Assembly (NCBI GenBank): GCA_949316235.1
Contig: OX438741.1
Span: 21,170,324 to 21,234,323, forward strand
Reading direction: 5' to 3'
Length of the DNA stretch: 64,000 nt
From: Oegoconia quadripuncta
Lineage: Eukaryota > Arthropoda > Insecta > Lepidoptera > Autostichidae
Shown piece by piece: positions 32,772-42,681 of the stretch; the first letter of the stretch is position 1; every line of letters starts with the position of its first letter. Below the pieces are notes generated by a model. The model was not told the origin of the DNA and did not search any database. It worked only from the letters and a program-made list of their open reading frames with translations. The position numbers and the translations under genes were made by a program.

Positions 32772-33129
32772 TAGTAGCTTCCTAAAACGCTCATTACTTC
32801 ATAATTCACTTGCATGCGTGTCCCAGAGTTGCTTTGATGTGTCTGCAGAGTGAGTCTGGGGTTCAAACGGCCCCGCGCGAGTACTTCCGTGACTTTTTTT
32901 AGAGGTGACATTTTTATTGAACCATTTACAAAAACATAAGAATCCCTCCATCAACTTCCGCAGACAGATTATTATCATAATTAATTATTATCTTATTGGG
33001 CAAAAGATACATACTGATACAGCTTGAAAATGAAATCACGAGGCGCCAAATTTATAATAATAATAATAATTTTTATTGTTTCACACACAAGGTAAATAGG
33101 TAAGAAAAGATCTAAACAAGAGCATTATA

Positions 33130-33132
<3 letters not shown>
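32772..33132. other. Unassigned stretch
   Basis: Ends in (taa)n preceding a GT array. Nothing else seen. Confidence 0.3.
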
Positions 33133-33189
<57 letters not shown>

Positions 33190-33231
33190 TGTGTGTTGTG
33201 TGTGTGCGTGTGTGTGTGTGTTGAATCTGCT
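33133..33231 (+). repeat. (GT)n microsatellite
   Basis: Nearly pure GT for about 50 bp, then interrupted GT. The His/Thr-rich minus ORF through it (33081-33392) is an artefact. Confidence 0.95.
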
Positions 33232-33410
33232 ATGTACTGATTGTCTACAAAAAATATAGTTTCTAAATTGTAACGTTTGTTTGTGTGCCTGTCTGTGGCA
33301 CTGTAGCTCTTAAACGGATTAACCGATGTGAATGCGGTTTTTATATTTGGAAACAGGTTTTCTAGCGGTGGTTCATAGTCATGGTTTATCAAAAGCGTTC
33401 CAGCGGGTTT
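33232..33410 (+). repeat. Family Z fragment
   Basis: tgtctgtggcactgtagctc, ttaaacggattaaccgatg and gaaacaggttttctagcgg parallel 47050-47160. Confidence 0.5.
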
Positions 33411-33555
33411 GTTTTAATAGCTTGTTTTCTGAATTTGGAGGCTATAAGTGTTCATGTTTTTGTAGATTTTTTGTAGTACCATTACATCCGTTCCGTTCCG
33501 GTTCCGTTCAGTCCGTGAGACCATGGAAGCAGGTGACATTAATGTAGGTAAATAT

Positions 33556-33712
33556 ATCTTATTCATAAAATTTACCAACGGGCCCGTTTTAGTTAAAGTA
33601 TGTTTTGTCACTTTCTTTCATTACAACATTTCCTTATGAACGACAGAGACAAAACACACTATAACTAAAACAGGCTTATGAAGCGTTTGTATTTTTTTAT
33701 GAATAAGACGGT
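33556..33712. mobile_element. MITE family M3, copy 2
   Basis: Ends tcttattcataaaatttacc and tatttttttatgaataagac with the interior of copy 1 (tttcattacaacatttcctt, gaacgacagagacaaaac). Confidence 0.85.
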
Positions 33713-33822
33713 TCGACTGCTACGCCGAGAGGTAATTAAAATAATCCCAACTGGTCCAGGAAGGAAGTTTTTGGCCTATGTATGTAGAATTTTACTACAA
33801 CAAATTTTTTTATTTGTCATTA

Positions 33823-33860
33823 CTACACCGACAAGAGCATAGCTCTTAAGTTGAAGTATA
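33823..33860 (+). repeat. LINE C-terminal scrap
   Basis: acaccgacaagagcatagctc matches the complement of gagctatgttcttgtcggtg at 52040. A 38 bp remnant only. Confidence 0.35.
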
Positions 33861-33916
33861 GTATAGTAAAATGTAGAATTTTATGTTACCTCCTGCAGCC
33901 TAAACAGGTTGACCGA

Positions 33917-34153
33917 TTTTTTTTTTATGCACAACGGATTGGTACTTGACCTCAATCAGACCTGATGTTAAGTGAAGATGAGGTCGAGTTGGAAGCGTAC
34001 TGACCCGGTAACCCCAACACATTTGGGGGACTGGCTATCTAATCTCTGGTAACCGGAACACAACAATGCTATTAACATTGCTGCTTGGCGGCACATTTAG
34101 ATAAGATGGTGGTAGCTAGCCAGGCGGACATTTAAAATGCCCTACCACCAACC
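33917..34153 (-). mobile_element. SINE family A, head-truncated
   Basis: From the T-run and tgcacaacggattggtacttg to gccctaccaccaacc. The tRNA-like head is absent. Confidence 0.88.
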
Positions 34154-34504
34154 TTCTTTTATTTTTAGAACTTACACAAAAAGAAATCTTCCATATTCAA
34201 TACTTTATTGCTTTTCCACAATGTATAAATAAGGTGTATACTAAAATAAACTTTGTTGTACCTACGACGAGCACAATACAGAAAAGTGACATCCGACCTC
34301 TAAGGGATCCATATTTATTGTATGCAAAGTTTCGTTTTATTATTGGAAGTTCGCGTTTATTATGTACTCTTTGGAGTGATCCTAGTACCTAAGTAAACTA
34401 TGTAAGAGTTTTTGGCGTGAACTCAGTGGTAACATGTAAAATTTTTGTATATTTCTTGAAATTTGTGCATTTTGTATAAGTTTTGGGTTTTAATAACGGC
34501 ATAA
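34154..34504. other. Unassigned stretch
   Basis: AT-rich, nothing recognised. Confidence 0.3.
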
Positions 34505-34655
34505 TATTGTACGGCAACAGTCAATGATGGTTTACAAGTAAAGGGAAGTGTAAATTAAAGTACGTAACGAAGCTTTCGGCTTTCCACAAGAAGGCGCCAA
34601 AAACTTCCGTAAAGCAATCTGTCACTTTAATATTAAAGAATACTTCAGAAGACTG
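34505..34655. repeat. Unknown dispersed repeat, copy 2
   Basis: gtgtaaattaaagtacgtaa, cgaagctttcggc and cacaagaaggcgcc match 24880-25020. Confidence 0.6.
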
Positions 34656-34788
34656 GGCTGTAGGGATCCCTTTGCCTTCCAATATTGTTTGAGAAAAAAC
34701 CTGCAAAAAGTGAACTATGTAAGTATGTAGATAGAAATCGATTTTATTGTAAAGTTTATCTTTGCATTTTGATGCTGGTAGGGCAATA

Positions 34789-34965
34789 AAGTTCTCAGGT
34801 GGAGACCACGCATCGGCAAGCGCAGAGTACGTCCACTCACAAGTAACAGACGATCTGATAAAGGTCGCGGGAAATCGCTAGGTGTATATAGGCCGCTTCC
34901 AACAGGTCACTCTGTAATCTATGGAGGAGGCCTATGTTCAATAGTGAACGTCCTGTGATTAATAT
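34789..34965 (+). pseudogene. RTE-type LINE C-terminal relic
   Basis: aagttctcaggtggagaccac, catcggcaagcgcag and cagacgatctgataaaggtc are the sense form of the module found antisense at 45470, 55640 and 57025. Followed by gatgatga. Frame broken. Confidence 0.6.
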
Positions 34966-35457
34966 GACGATGATGAAGTTGGTCCTTTTGGAAAGGCAAA
35001 GGGTACTTGGGCCGTAAACCTAAGTCTTTTAATCCAGGCAGACGGAGCCGCAGGTGGATGCCAGTGCACAATATATTTGGGTTATTTGAATTTGGAACAT
35101 ATACACTCGTTAGTATTCGTCACAGCAGCGAATCAACGAAAAAAATGCAGCTCACCAAAACAAAACACCAGTCGATGGAAATGAATAGACCATTACAAAT
35201 TGAATGGGACATTAGATTAAATTTCATTTCAACTACATTGCTTTAAAATATAAATGGCCTATTTACTTGTAAACAATTAAATATTAATTGGTAAAAGTAC
35301 AGGCTCATTGACGCATCACTTCCGAGTGATTATGAGTCGCAAAGCACACAGTAGCTATTGCAGTGATCCCTGTATTTGACCAAGTTTTCATTTAATAATT
35401 GAACTGCGAAAATTTGGCAAAACAATTGACTTCACTTAGATTCAATGACAGAAATTG
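34966..35457. other. Unassigned stretch
   Basis: A 79-codon frame at 35007-35246 has no domain and is not proposed as a gene. Confidence 0.3.
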
Positions 35458-35716
35458 ACGACCTGTTTGGTGTAGTGGTTAGAAACTCTGCTACTGTGCC
35501 AAATGGTCTCGGGTTCGAATCCCGCTAGGGGCATATGTTTGTATGATGAATACAGACATGTGTTCCCGAGTTATGGATGTCTTTCTTTTATACATGTATT
35601 TATTTACAAAAAAAATTGTGTAGTTTATCAACCATCTGGTATCCATAACACAAGCCTAGATGCTTACTGTGGACCTAGATAGCGCTGTGTGTTTGTGCAA
35701 AGATATTTATTTATTC
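35458..35716 (+). mobile_element. SINE family B copy
   Basis: gacgacctgtttggtgtagtgg, B box gggttcgaatcccgc and the end gatagcgctgtgtgtttgtg, then an attt tail. Confidence 0.9.
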
Positions 35717-35856
35717 TATTCTCTATCTCCTGAGTGCATCATCAGCTGTTATACTATCCACGTGGGTGGCCGCAACTCATAAGTATGAAGAAGACAACTT
35801 TATTTGATCCATTTCGAGTCACACATACATTATAAATAATTGATCAGGTTGTTTTG

Positions 35857-36153
35857 GCCGCCTCCGTGGCTCAATGTAAACAACATTGGGTTTGCGATAC
35901 GCGGGTTCGATCCCCAGCGGGGTACATGTTTAAGTACTCGGTTTGGTTGGTGGTAGGGCATTTTAAATGTCCGCCTGGCTAGCTACCACCAGCTTATCTA
36001 AATCTGCCGCCAAGCAGCAATGTTAATAGCATTGTTGTGTTCCGGTTGTCAGAGATAAGATAGCCAGTCCCCAAATGTGTTGGGGTTTCCGGGTCACTAC
36101 GCTTCCACCTTCGACCTCATCTTCACTTAATATCAGGTGTGATGGAGGTCAAA
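35857..36153 (+). mobile_element. SINE family A, 5' part (full head)
   Basis: Most complete head of the family: gccgcctccgtggctcaatg, B box ggttcgatcccc, then the whole body to gatggaggtcaaa. It stops there because a LINE has inserted. The missing 3' tail is at 41175-41207. Confidence 0.92.
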
Positions 36154-36749
36154 GTCAAAGTCAAGTCAAAGTCAAAGTCAAAGTCAAAGTCATTTATTCA
36201 AAGTAGGATACACGATATCACTTTTTGAATGTCATTTAACAATGATTTAAATTAAAATACATAAATTAGTCACACCAGGCTTTTTTTATCGTTTAGATAT
36301 TCGTCAATTTTGTAATATGCCTTTTTATGCAAGGACTTCTTAATATATATTTTAAACTTATTGCCATTGAGATCTAGTACATCAGACGGCAGTTTATTAT
36401 AGAAGCGTATACCATTGCCCATGAAAGATGTGTTAACTTTTGTGAGTCTAAACCGTGGAACCGCAAGTTTCTTCTTATTTCTAGTATTAAAACTATGATT
36501 GTCACAATTTTTATTAAATACTAGCAGCTGCCCGCGACTTCGTCCGCGTAGACTACATGAATCAACACTTTATTACTTTCCCACGGGAATACATTCAGCA
36601 GAAAAATTACCATGTAGAGTTTATCTCAAACAGGAAAAGACCCTGGGCAGATAACAGGTATGTGGAACCATGTTGGTGTTTTGCCAGGTAAATGAATTAA
36701 GACAGGGATCCATTAAAAGACCTTTCTGAAAAATTCTGGTTTATATTTA

Positions 36750-37158
36750 TTAAAGTACTTCCTTATAAACAACATTCTTTGCCATGTTTGAAGGTGGTAG
36801 CAATAGAACCAAACTTTGAGATGAACTTACATGGGAGCATGCCACATAGAACTGACCGTGAGAGAAATAGTCCTGTCGTAGGTCTACTCCGGCGAATTTG
36901 AGAGTTCGCCCCTGCGACTTATTTATTGTCATGGCAAAACAGACATTTAGTGGAAACGGAAGCCTTTTGAATTCAAAGGGAAGATCATTTAGTATTAATG
37001 GAATACGCGGTACAAACACTGTTTCTCCCTGAGCAGGTCCTGTTAAAATAGTGGCCTCTACTACGTTCCGGTGCAAAGCCTTGACTTGCAACCTAGTACC
37101 GTTTTAAAGTTTGGGTGGCATTAAATTTGTCAATAACATAACAGGTGCACCCACACGT
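36750..37158 (-). pseudogene. Helitron Rep/helicase (RepHel) C-terminal relic
   Basis: The minus frame reads RVGAPVMLLTNLMPPKL, an in-frame TAA, then NGTRLQVKALHRNVVEA and a fragment with CFAMTINKSQGRTLKFAG. It continues with FSHGQFYVACSHVSSSQSL and NVVYKEVL, then a stop. These are the C-terminal PIF1-type helicase motifs of eukaryotic Helitron RepHel (the TINK.QG.TL and YVA.SRV.S boxes). The TAA stands where the family has Cys before NGTR. In the last box Arg is replaced by His (ACSHVS instead of ACSRVS), removing the arginine of helicase motif VI. The Rep domain and the rest of the helicase are missing, replaced by minisatellite. It is non-functional, but it proves Helitron ancestry. Confidence 0.88.
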
Positions 37159-38125
37159 AGTAAAAGTGACTTTGACTCTTCGACTTCGACACCAATTTGA
37201 ATTTGTGATCAACCCCTACCACTATCGCAACCCGTAAGGGATTAGCTTCAAAATAAATGTCATTTTCGCAATCAACGTCCCAAAAAAGCTAAATAACGAC
37301 ACCAATATAGACTTTTTGGTATCATCCCCCACCCCTATCTCACCCCTAGAGGGTTGGCTTACAATAAATGTCATTTTCATAATCAACATCCCAAAAAATC
37401 TAAATAACGACACCAATATCGAATTTATGGTTTCAACCACCATTTCACACCCCAGGGGGCTGTATTTCGAAAAATCTCAACTCACCCTTATCTCAATCTC
37501 TAACCCCAAGGGGTTGGTTTCAAAACAAATGGCATTTTCGTAATCAACGTCCCAAAAAACCTAAATAATGACACCAATATTGACTTTTGGTATCAACCCC
37601 CACCCCTATCTCAAGCCTAGAGGGTTAACTTAAAATAAATGTCATTTTCATAATCAACATCCCATAAAATCTAAATAATGGCACCATTATCGATTATATG
37701 GTATTAACCCCCATTTCACACCCCAGGGGGTTGTCTAATATAGACTTATTTGGTAGCAACCCCCACCCCTATCTCAACCCTAGAGGGTTAACTTAAAATA
37801 AATGTCATTTTCATAATCAATATCCCATAAAACCTAAATAACGACACCAATATCGATTTTATGGTTTTAACCCCCATTTCACGACCCAGGGGGTTGTTTT
37901 TCGAAAAATCTCAAAACACGTATTAGCTTATTTGTTCCTAGGAGTACTCTTGCGAAGTTTCGAGTCGAAAATAGACGAAATGTCCAAGTTATACTGTTTC
38001 TTCATACAAACTTCCCACCCCTGTTTCACCCCTTAAAGGGTGAATTTTGAAAAATCCTTTCTTAGTGCTCCCCTAGACCTCGTAAGGAACGTACGTGCCA
38101 AATTTGGAAACACTCTATTCACCCC

Positions 38126-38395
38126 TTTGACTATGACTATGACTTTGACTAAAACTTTGACTATGACTTTGACTATGACTTTGACTATGACTTTGACTAT
38201 GACTTTGACTATGACTATTACTTTGACATAGGCTATGACTTTGACTATGACTTCGACTATGACTTTGACTATGACTTTGCCTATGACTATGACTTTGACT
38301 ATGACTTTGACTATGACTTTGACTATGACTTTGACTATGACTTTGACTATGACTTTGACTATGACTTTGACATGACTTTGACTATGAATTTTACT
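38126..38395 (+). repeat. 12 bp minisatellite in Helitron copy 1
   Basis: gactatgacttt variants in tandem, about 22 units. The minus strand reads as (VIVK)n, hence the spurious 191-residue ORF at 38033-38608. Confidence 0.92.
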
Positions 38396-38590
38396 TTTCG
38401 ACTTTGAGTCTTCGACTTTGAGCCTTCGAATTTGAGCCTTCGTCTTTGAGCCTTTGACTTTGAGCCTTCGACTTTGAGTCTTCGACTTTGAGCCTTCGAC
38501 TTTAAGCCTTCGACTTTGAGCCTTCGAATTTGAGCCTTCGACTTTGAATTTCGAATTTGAATCTTCGACATTGACTCTTCGACTTTGACT
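38396..38590 (-). repeat. 14 bp minisatellite in Helitron copy 1
   Basis: ttcgactttgagcc variants in tandem, as in copy 2. Confidence 0.92.
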
Positions 38591-41174
38591 CTTCGACTTC
38601 GACACCAATTTGAATTTGTGATTTCAACCCCTACCACTATCGCAACCCGTAAGGGGGTTAGCTTCAAAATAAATGTCATTTTCGCAATCAACGTCCCAAA
38701 AAACCTAAATAACGACACCAATATAGACTTTTTTGGTATCATCCCCCACCCCTATCTCACCCCTAGAGGGTTGGCTTACAATAAATGTCATTTTCATAAT
38801 CAACATCCCAAAAAACCTAAATAACGACACCAATATCGATTTTATGGTTTCAACCCCCATTTCACACCCCAGGGGGCTGTTTTTCGAAAAATCTCAACTC
38901 ACCCTTACCTCATTCTCTAACCCCAAGGGGTTAGCTTCAAAACAAATGGCATTTTCGTAATCAACGTCCCAAAAAACCTAAATAATGACACCAATATTGA
39001 CTTTTTGGTATCAACCCCCACCCCTATCTCATCCCTAGAGGGTTAACTTAAAATAAATGTCATTTTCATAATCAACATCCCATAAAACCTAAATAACGAC
39101 ACCAATATCGATTTTATGGTTTTAACCCCCATTTCACAACCCAGGGGGTTGTTTTTCGAAAAATCTCAAAACACGTATTAGCTTATTTGTTCCTAGGAGT
39201 ACTCTTGCGAAGTTTCGAGTCGAAAATAGTCGAAATGTCCAAGTTATACTGTTTCTTCATACAAACTTCCCACCCCTGTTTCACCCCCTTAAAGGGTGAA
39301 TTTCGAAAAATCCTTTCTTAGTGCTCCCCTAGACCTCGTAAGGAACCTACGTGCCAAATTTGGAAACTCTAGACCCAGCGGTTTGGCCTGTGCGTTGATA
39401 TGTCAGTCAGTCAGTCAGTCAGTCAGTCAGTCAGTCAGTTTCTTCCTTTATATATTTAGATTGATATGTTCTTACGAACATACATAATGTTGTCGTAAAT
39501 ATATTGACAGGCAACTGTTAAGATATTTATTGATTTAAATATTTCTCTTAAAGAATCACGACTTTTTAAATTATAAATAGCACGAATTGCTCTTTTTTGA
39601 AGAACAAATATTGTTCCAATGTCTGCTGCCCTACCCCACAAAAGAATACCATAGGACATGACACTATGAAAGTAACTAAAATAAACGAGTCTGGCTGTTG
39701 CAACATCGGTTATTTGTCTAATTTTCCGAACTGCAAAAGCAGCTGAACCGAGTCTGCCGGCCAGTTTTTCAATATGAGCCCGCCACTGAAGCTTGCAGTC
39801 TATTGTTAGCCCAAGGAATGTCGTACTTTCAATAATCTCCAATTTATTATTATCTAACATAACATTTGTATCCACCTGTTTCACATTGGGCAAAGAAAAT
39901 TTGATACATTTGGTCTTTCTAGTGTTCAACATAAGGTTATTCGCAGTGAACCAATCCAGAACCTGTGAGAGTGCACCATTTACTTCGTTCATGTTACCGA
40001 GTCCCCTGCTTACTTTAAAAATAAACGATGTATCATCGGCAAACAACACAATATTAGATAGCTTCTCAATCAAAAAAGGTAAATCGTTGATGTAAACCAA
40101 AAACATAAAAGGACCCAAAATTGACCCTTGAGGCACGCCTATTTTGACAGGAGAACCTAGTGATCCTTCTCCGTTTATCTTAACTTTCTGTATTCTATTT
40201 TCAAGGTAGGATTCCATCATATCTAGAGCTTTTCCCCTCACACCGTAGTGTTCTAGTTTACTTTTTAGTATCCTATGATTGACACAATCAAACGCCTTGG
40301 AAAGATCACAGAAGACGCCAATTGCATCACTGTGATCCTCCCAGGCGCTATAGATAGTTTGAATCAAGGCTACTCCCGCATCGGTAGTCGAACGTCCCTT
40401 AGTAAAGCCAAATTGCCTATTGTGGAGTAAGCCTTCTAACCTGAAATGGCTTAGCAGTTGAATCAGGATAATTTTCTCAAATATTTTACTGAGGGCAGGC
40501 AAAACCGAAATGGGTCTGTAATTATTAGGGTCATGTTTACTACCAGATTTAAACACAGGAATCACCTTACCGTGTTTCATTAAATCCGGAAAGATCCCTT
40601 GATCAACACTTGCATTAAAAATGACAGCCATATTAGGAGCGATAATATCTACAATAAGATTTATAAATTTTACCGATATACCCCATAGATCCTCAGACTT
40701 TTTTAGGCTTAATAATTTAAATGCTTTTTTAATATCAGAAGGATTAACATGTTTAAGTTTGAAAACCTTGGTACAGGTTTTCACGTTACACTTAAGCAAA
40801 TATTCCGCACGATTCGGCGATGGCACAAGATTCTCAGTGGTTTTAAATGGAATATTAGTAAAATAGTTTTCAAACAATTGCGCAACTTCCACGTTAGAGT
40901 TAACAGTGCCCTGATCTGTTTTTATTAAATATGAATTGTCCGTAGGTTTGGTGGAAGAGGTTTCTTTATTTATTATTTTCCATACTTGTTTCACTTTATT
41001 GTCTGCATTTTTAACAATATTACCAATATAGTTAGACTTAGCAATTTTGCAAACACTCTTAAATATTTTAGAGTAAGTTCTTACGTATTCTTTAAATACC
41101 AGGTCATCATGTCTTGATACCCTGTCTTCATAAAGTTGGAACAGAGTTTCTCTACTCCGTCGTATACCTCTTGT

Positions 41175-41207
41175 AGGTCAAACACCAACCCGTTATGCAT
41201 AAAAAAA
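41175..41207 (+). mobile_element. SINE family A, 3' tail part
   Basis: aggtcaaacaccaacccgtt then atgcat and an A-run: the end of the SINE that starts at 35857, displaced 5 kb by the LINE/Helitron insertion. Confidence 0.88.
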
Positions 41208-41230
41208 TTAAAAAATGTACAGTCGGCAAC

Positions 41231-41494
41231 ATAATAAATAAATAAATATCTTTTCACATACACACAGTGTCATCTTGGTCCACAAGCATCTAGGCTTGTG
41301 TTATGGACACCAGATGGTCGATAAACTACATAAATACATTTTTTTTTGTAAATAAATACATACATATATGAAAAACTTCCATAATTCGGGAACACGTGTC
41401 TGGATTCATGATACAAACGTATGCCCCTAGTGGGATTCGTACCCGCGACGTTTTGGAATAGTGGTCAGGTTTCTAACCTCTACACCATCCCAGT
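41231..41494 (-). mobile_element. SINE family B copy
   Basis: Complement of the family B head (B box gtgggattcgtacccgc, one change), body and (aaat)n tail. Confidence 0.88.
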
Positions 41495-41697
41495 AGCAGT
41501 TTTAAATTTTATGATATTGTTTGGAGGGTCTTGGTTGGATTTTGTTATATTTTCTTTTATATCTTGATCAGTGTATATCATTTGATAGATAAATTTCAGT
41601 TCAACTTAAATAACATTACATACAGTCATAAAGTCATTCAGATCAGATTATTAAATCAAATATATCAAAGAAATTACTAAACATACATACATAACGT

Positions 41698-41945
41698 TTC
41701 GACATCTATGCCAAATAGGGTGATCAGAGATATTCCAAATAATAGTGTTCAGGGTGTTCCAAAAGTTAAAAATTTAATGATTGAAACAACATCCACGGCT
41801 CACCTTATGAAATATACAGAAATGCACACGTGACGGGGGTGCAGGGAAACGTGCAAAACTGTAGATGTTTTTTGGTGGAAAGTCCCTTAGTCGCCTTTAA
41901 CGGCTCCCAAGGGAAGAGACAGGTTGGTTCTATTATAATCTAATT
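41698..41945 (+). repeat. Family X copy
   Basis: ccaaatagggtgatcagag, gattgaaacaacatccacgg, ctcaccttatgaaatatacag, gtcccttagtcgcctttaac, gaagagacaggttggttctat in order. No coding content. Confidence 0.7.
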
Positions 41946-42668
41946 TCCCTTTAGACATGCTCCTACATAGATTTATAAATAAAGACCTGCTACCTTTAAT
42001 GTGTTGCCGACTGTACTACATATTACAAAATAAAATATGGAACAGCAATCTAAAAATAAGAAGTAGCTAGTTTTCGGTGTCGCAAAGTGGTATCAATTGA
42101 GGTCCCCATCTCAACATAGGTTGTAGTCGGGAGGAAGAACGATTACAACGCTGGTTTTCATTGGAGCCTGCGGACGCCAATGGGATACACAAATAATACT
42201 GAAATACCTAAATACCGTAAAGTTTTACCGTAAAGAAAGTGATATGTTATGCTTGTGTATGCCTAAATAGGTACTTATCAAACTCACAGAATGTTATAAT
42301 GATCATCTCGCATTTTTATCACTTTCGTCTTTTATTTACTTGTTTTAATTTTCGAGAGGATGGCATTATTAGTATTTTAGCAGGTATAATGTTCACTTTA
42401 TCCCATTCCTCTCTGGCCACAGGAAAATTGAAAGTATTTGTAGTATTTGTTGTTCAAGTGGGCGATTTTGTGATGATGATGATGATCGCTTAGTAAGGTA
42501 GTTCAACCTGGCTCGAAAGATGGCGCTAACAGATGGGGCCTCTTATTTCTTACATTTTAATTTAATTTCTATATTGTCCAGAGCCACGCCTAAGCATAAA
42601 AACAAAAATAAAAAATTGTTAGCTATTGGAAAGTCGATACTTTCTTTGGTGGCAGCAACTACTCTGTA
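41946..42668. other. Unassigned stretch
   Basis: No recognised element; ends at the target-site copy gggggggactgaa (42669-42681). Confidence 0.3.
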
Positions 42669-42681
42669 GGGGGGGACTGAA

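Larger units (their letters stand above)
36521..39460 (-). mobile_element. Helitron copy 1 (TC...CTAG), 2.9 kb
   Basis: Minus strand starts TCTAAATATATAAAGG at 39460 and ends CTAG at 36521, between A (39461) and T (36520) of the element strand. The 3' hairpin is at 36533-36548. Ends match copy 2 almost perfectly. Close to its 3' end it keeps a fragment of the Helitron helicase. The rest consists of ~110 bp units, 12 bp and 14 bp minisatellites and two copies of the 5'-proximal block. Because it splits a LINE frame exactly, both borders are confirmed independently. Confidence 0.95.
36154..41174 (-). mobile_element. Jockey/CR1-type LINE inserted in SINE A
   Basis: Minus-strand LINE, 5'-truncated at 41174, ending in a (gacttt)n tail at 36154-36200. 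The flanks repeat aggtcaaa (36146-36153 and 41175-41182), an 8 bp target duplication. Both sit in SINE A sequence that is contiguous in other copies. It is interrupted by a Helitron at 36521-39460. Without the Helitron it is about 2.1 kb. Confidence 0.9.
36270..41174 (-). pseudogene. LINE reverse transcriptase ORF, split by Helitron
   Basis: Part 1 (41174 to 39461) and part 2 (36520 to 36270) form one frame of 654 codons plus stop, with no nonsense codon outside the Helitron. Visible motifs: FGFTKGRSTTDA, motif A VFCDLSKAFDCVNH, motif B GVPQGSILGPFMF, motif C VLFADDTSFIF (about 40029-40043), motif D NNLMLNTRKTKCIKF, motif E TFLGLTIDCKLQW, then thumb and C-terminal domain. The second part carries HSFNTRNKKKLAVPR and IRFYNKLPSDV, usual for the C-terminus of this LINE type. 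The endonuclease is lost by 5' truncation. As it stands, the Helitron adds a stop two codons after entry, so it cannot make a full protein. Apart from that it looks young. Confidence 0.88.

Noticed and set aside
33081..33392. His/Thr-rich ORF
   Set aside because: Translation of a (GT)n microsatellite.
36158..36200. CRISPR-like short repeats (gtcaaagtcaaag)
   Set aside because: No spacers and too short. It is the simple-repeat tail of a LINE.
38033..38608. 191-residue minus-strand ORF with Val/Ile/Lys repeats, and similar ORFs at 20570-20919, 21740-22042 and 38359-38742
   Set aside because: They are read-through of the 12 bp and 14 bp Helitron minisatellites, open in several frames at once, with no domain outside the repeats.
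19447..39460. The two Helitrons as ends of one 20 kb composite element
   Set aside because: They have the same orientation and each has its own complete TC and CTAG ends, so independent insertions are simpler.
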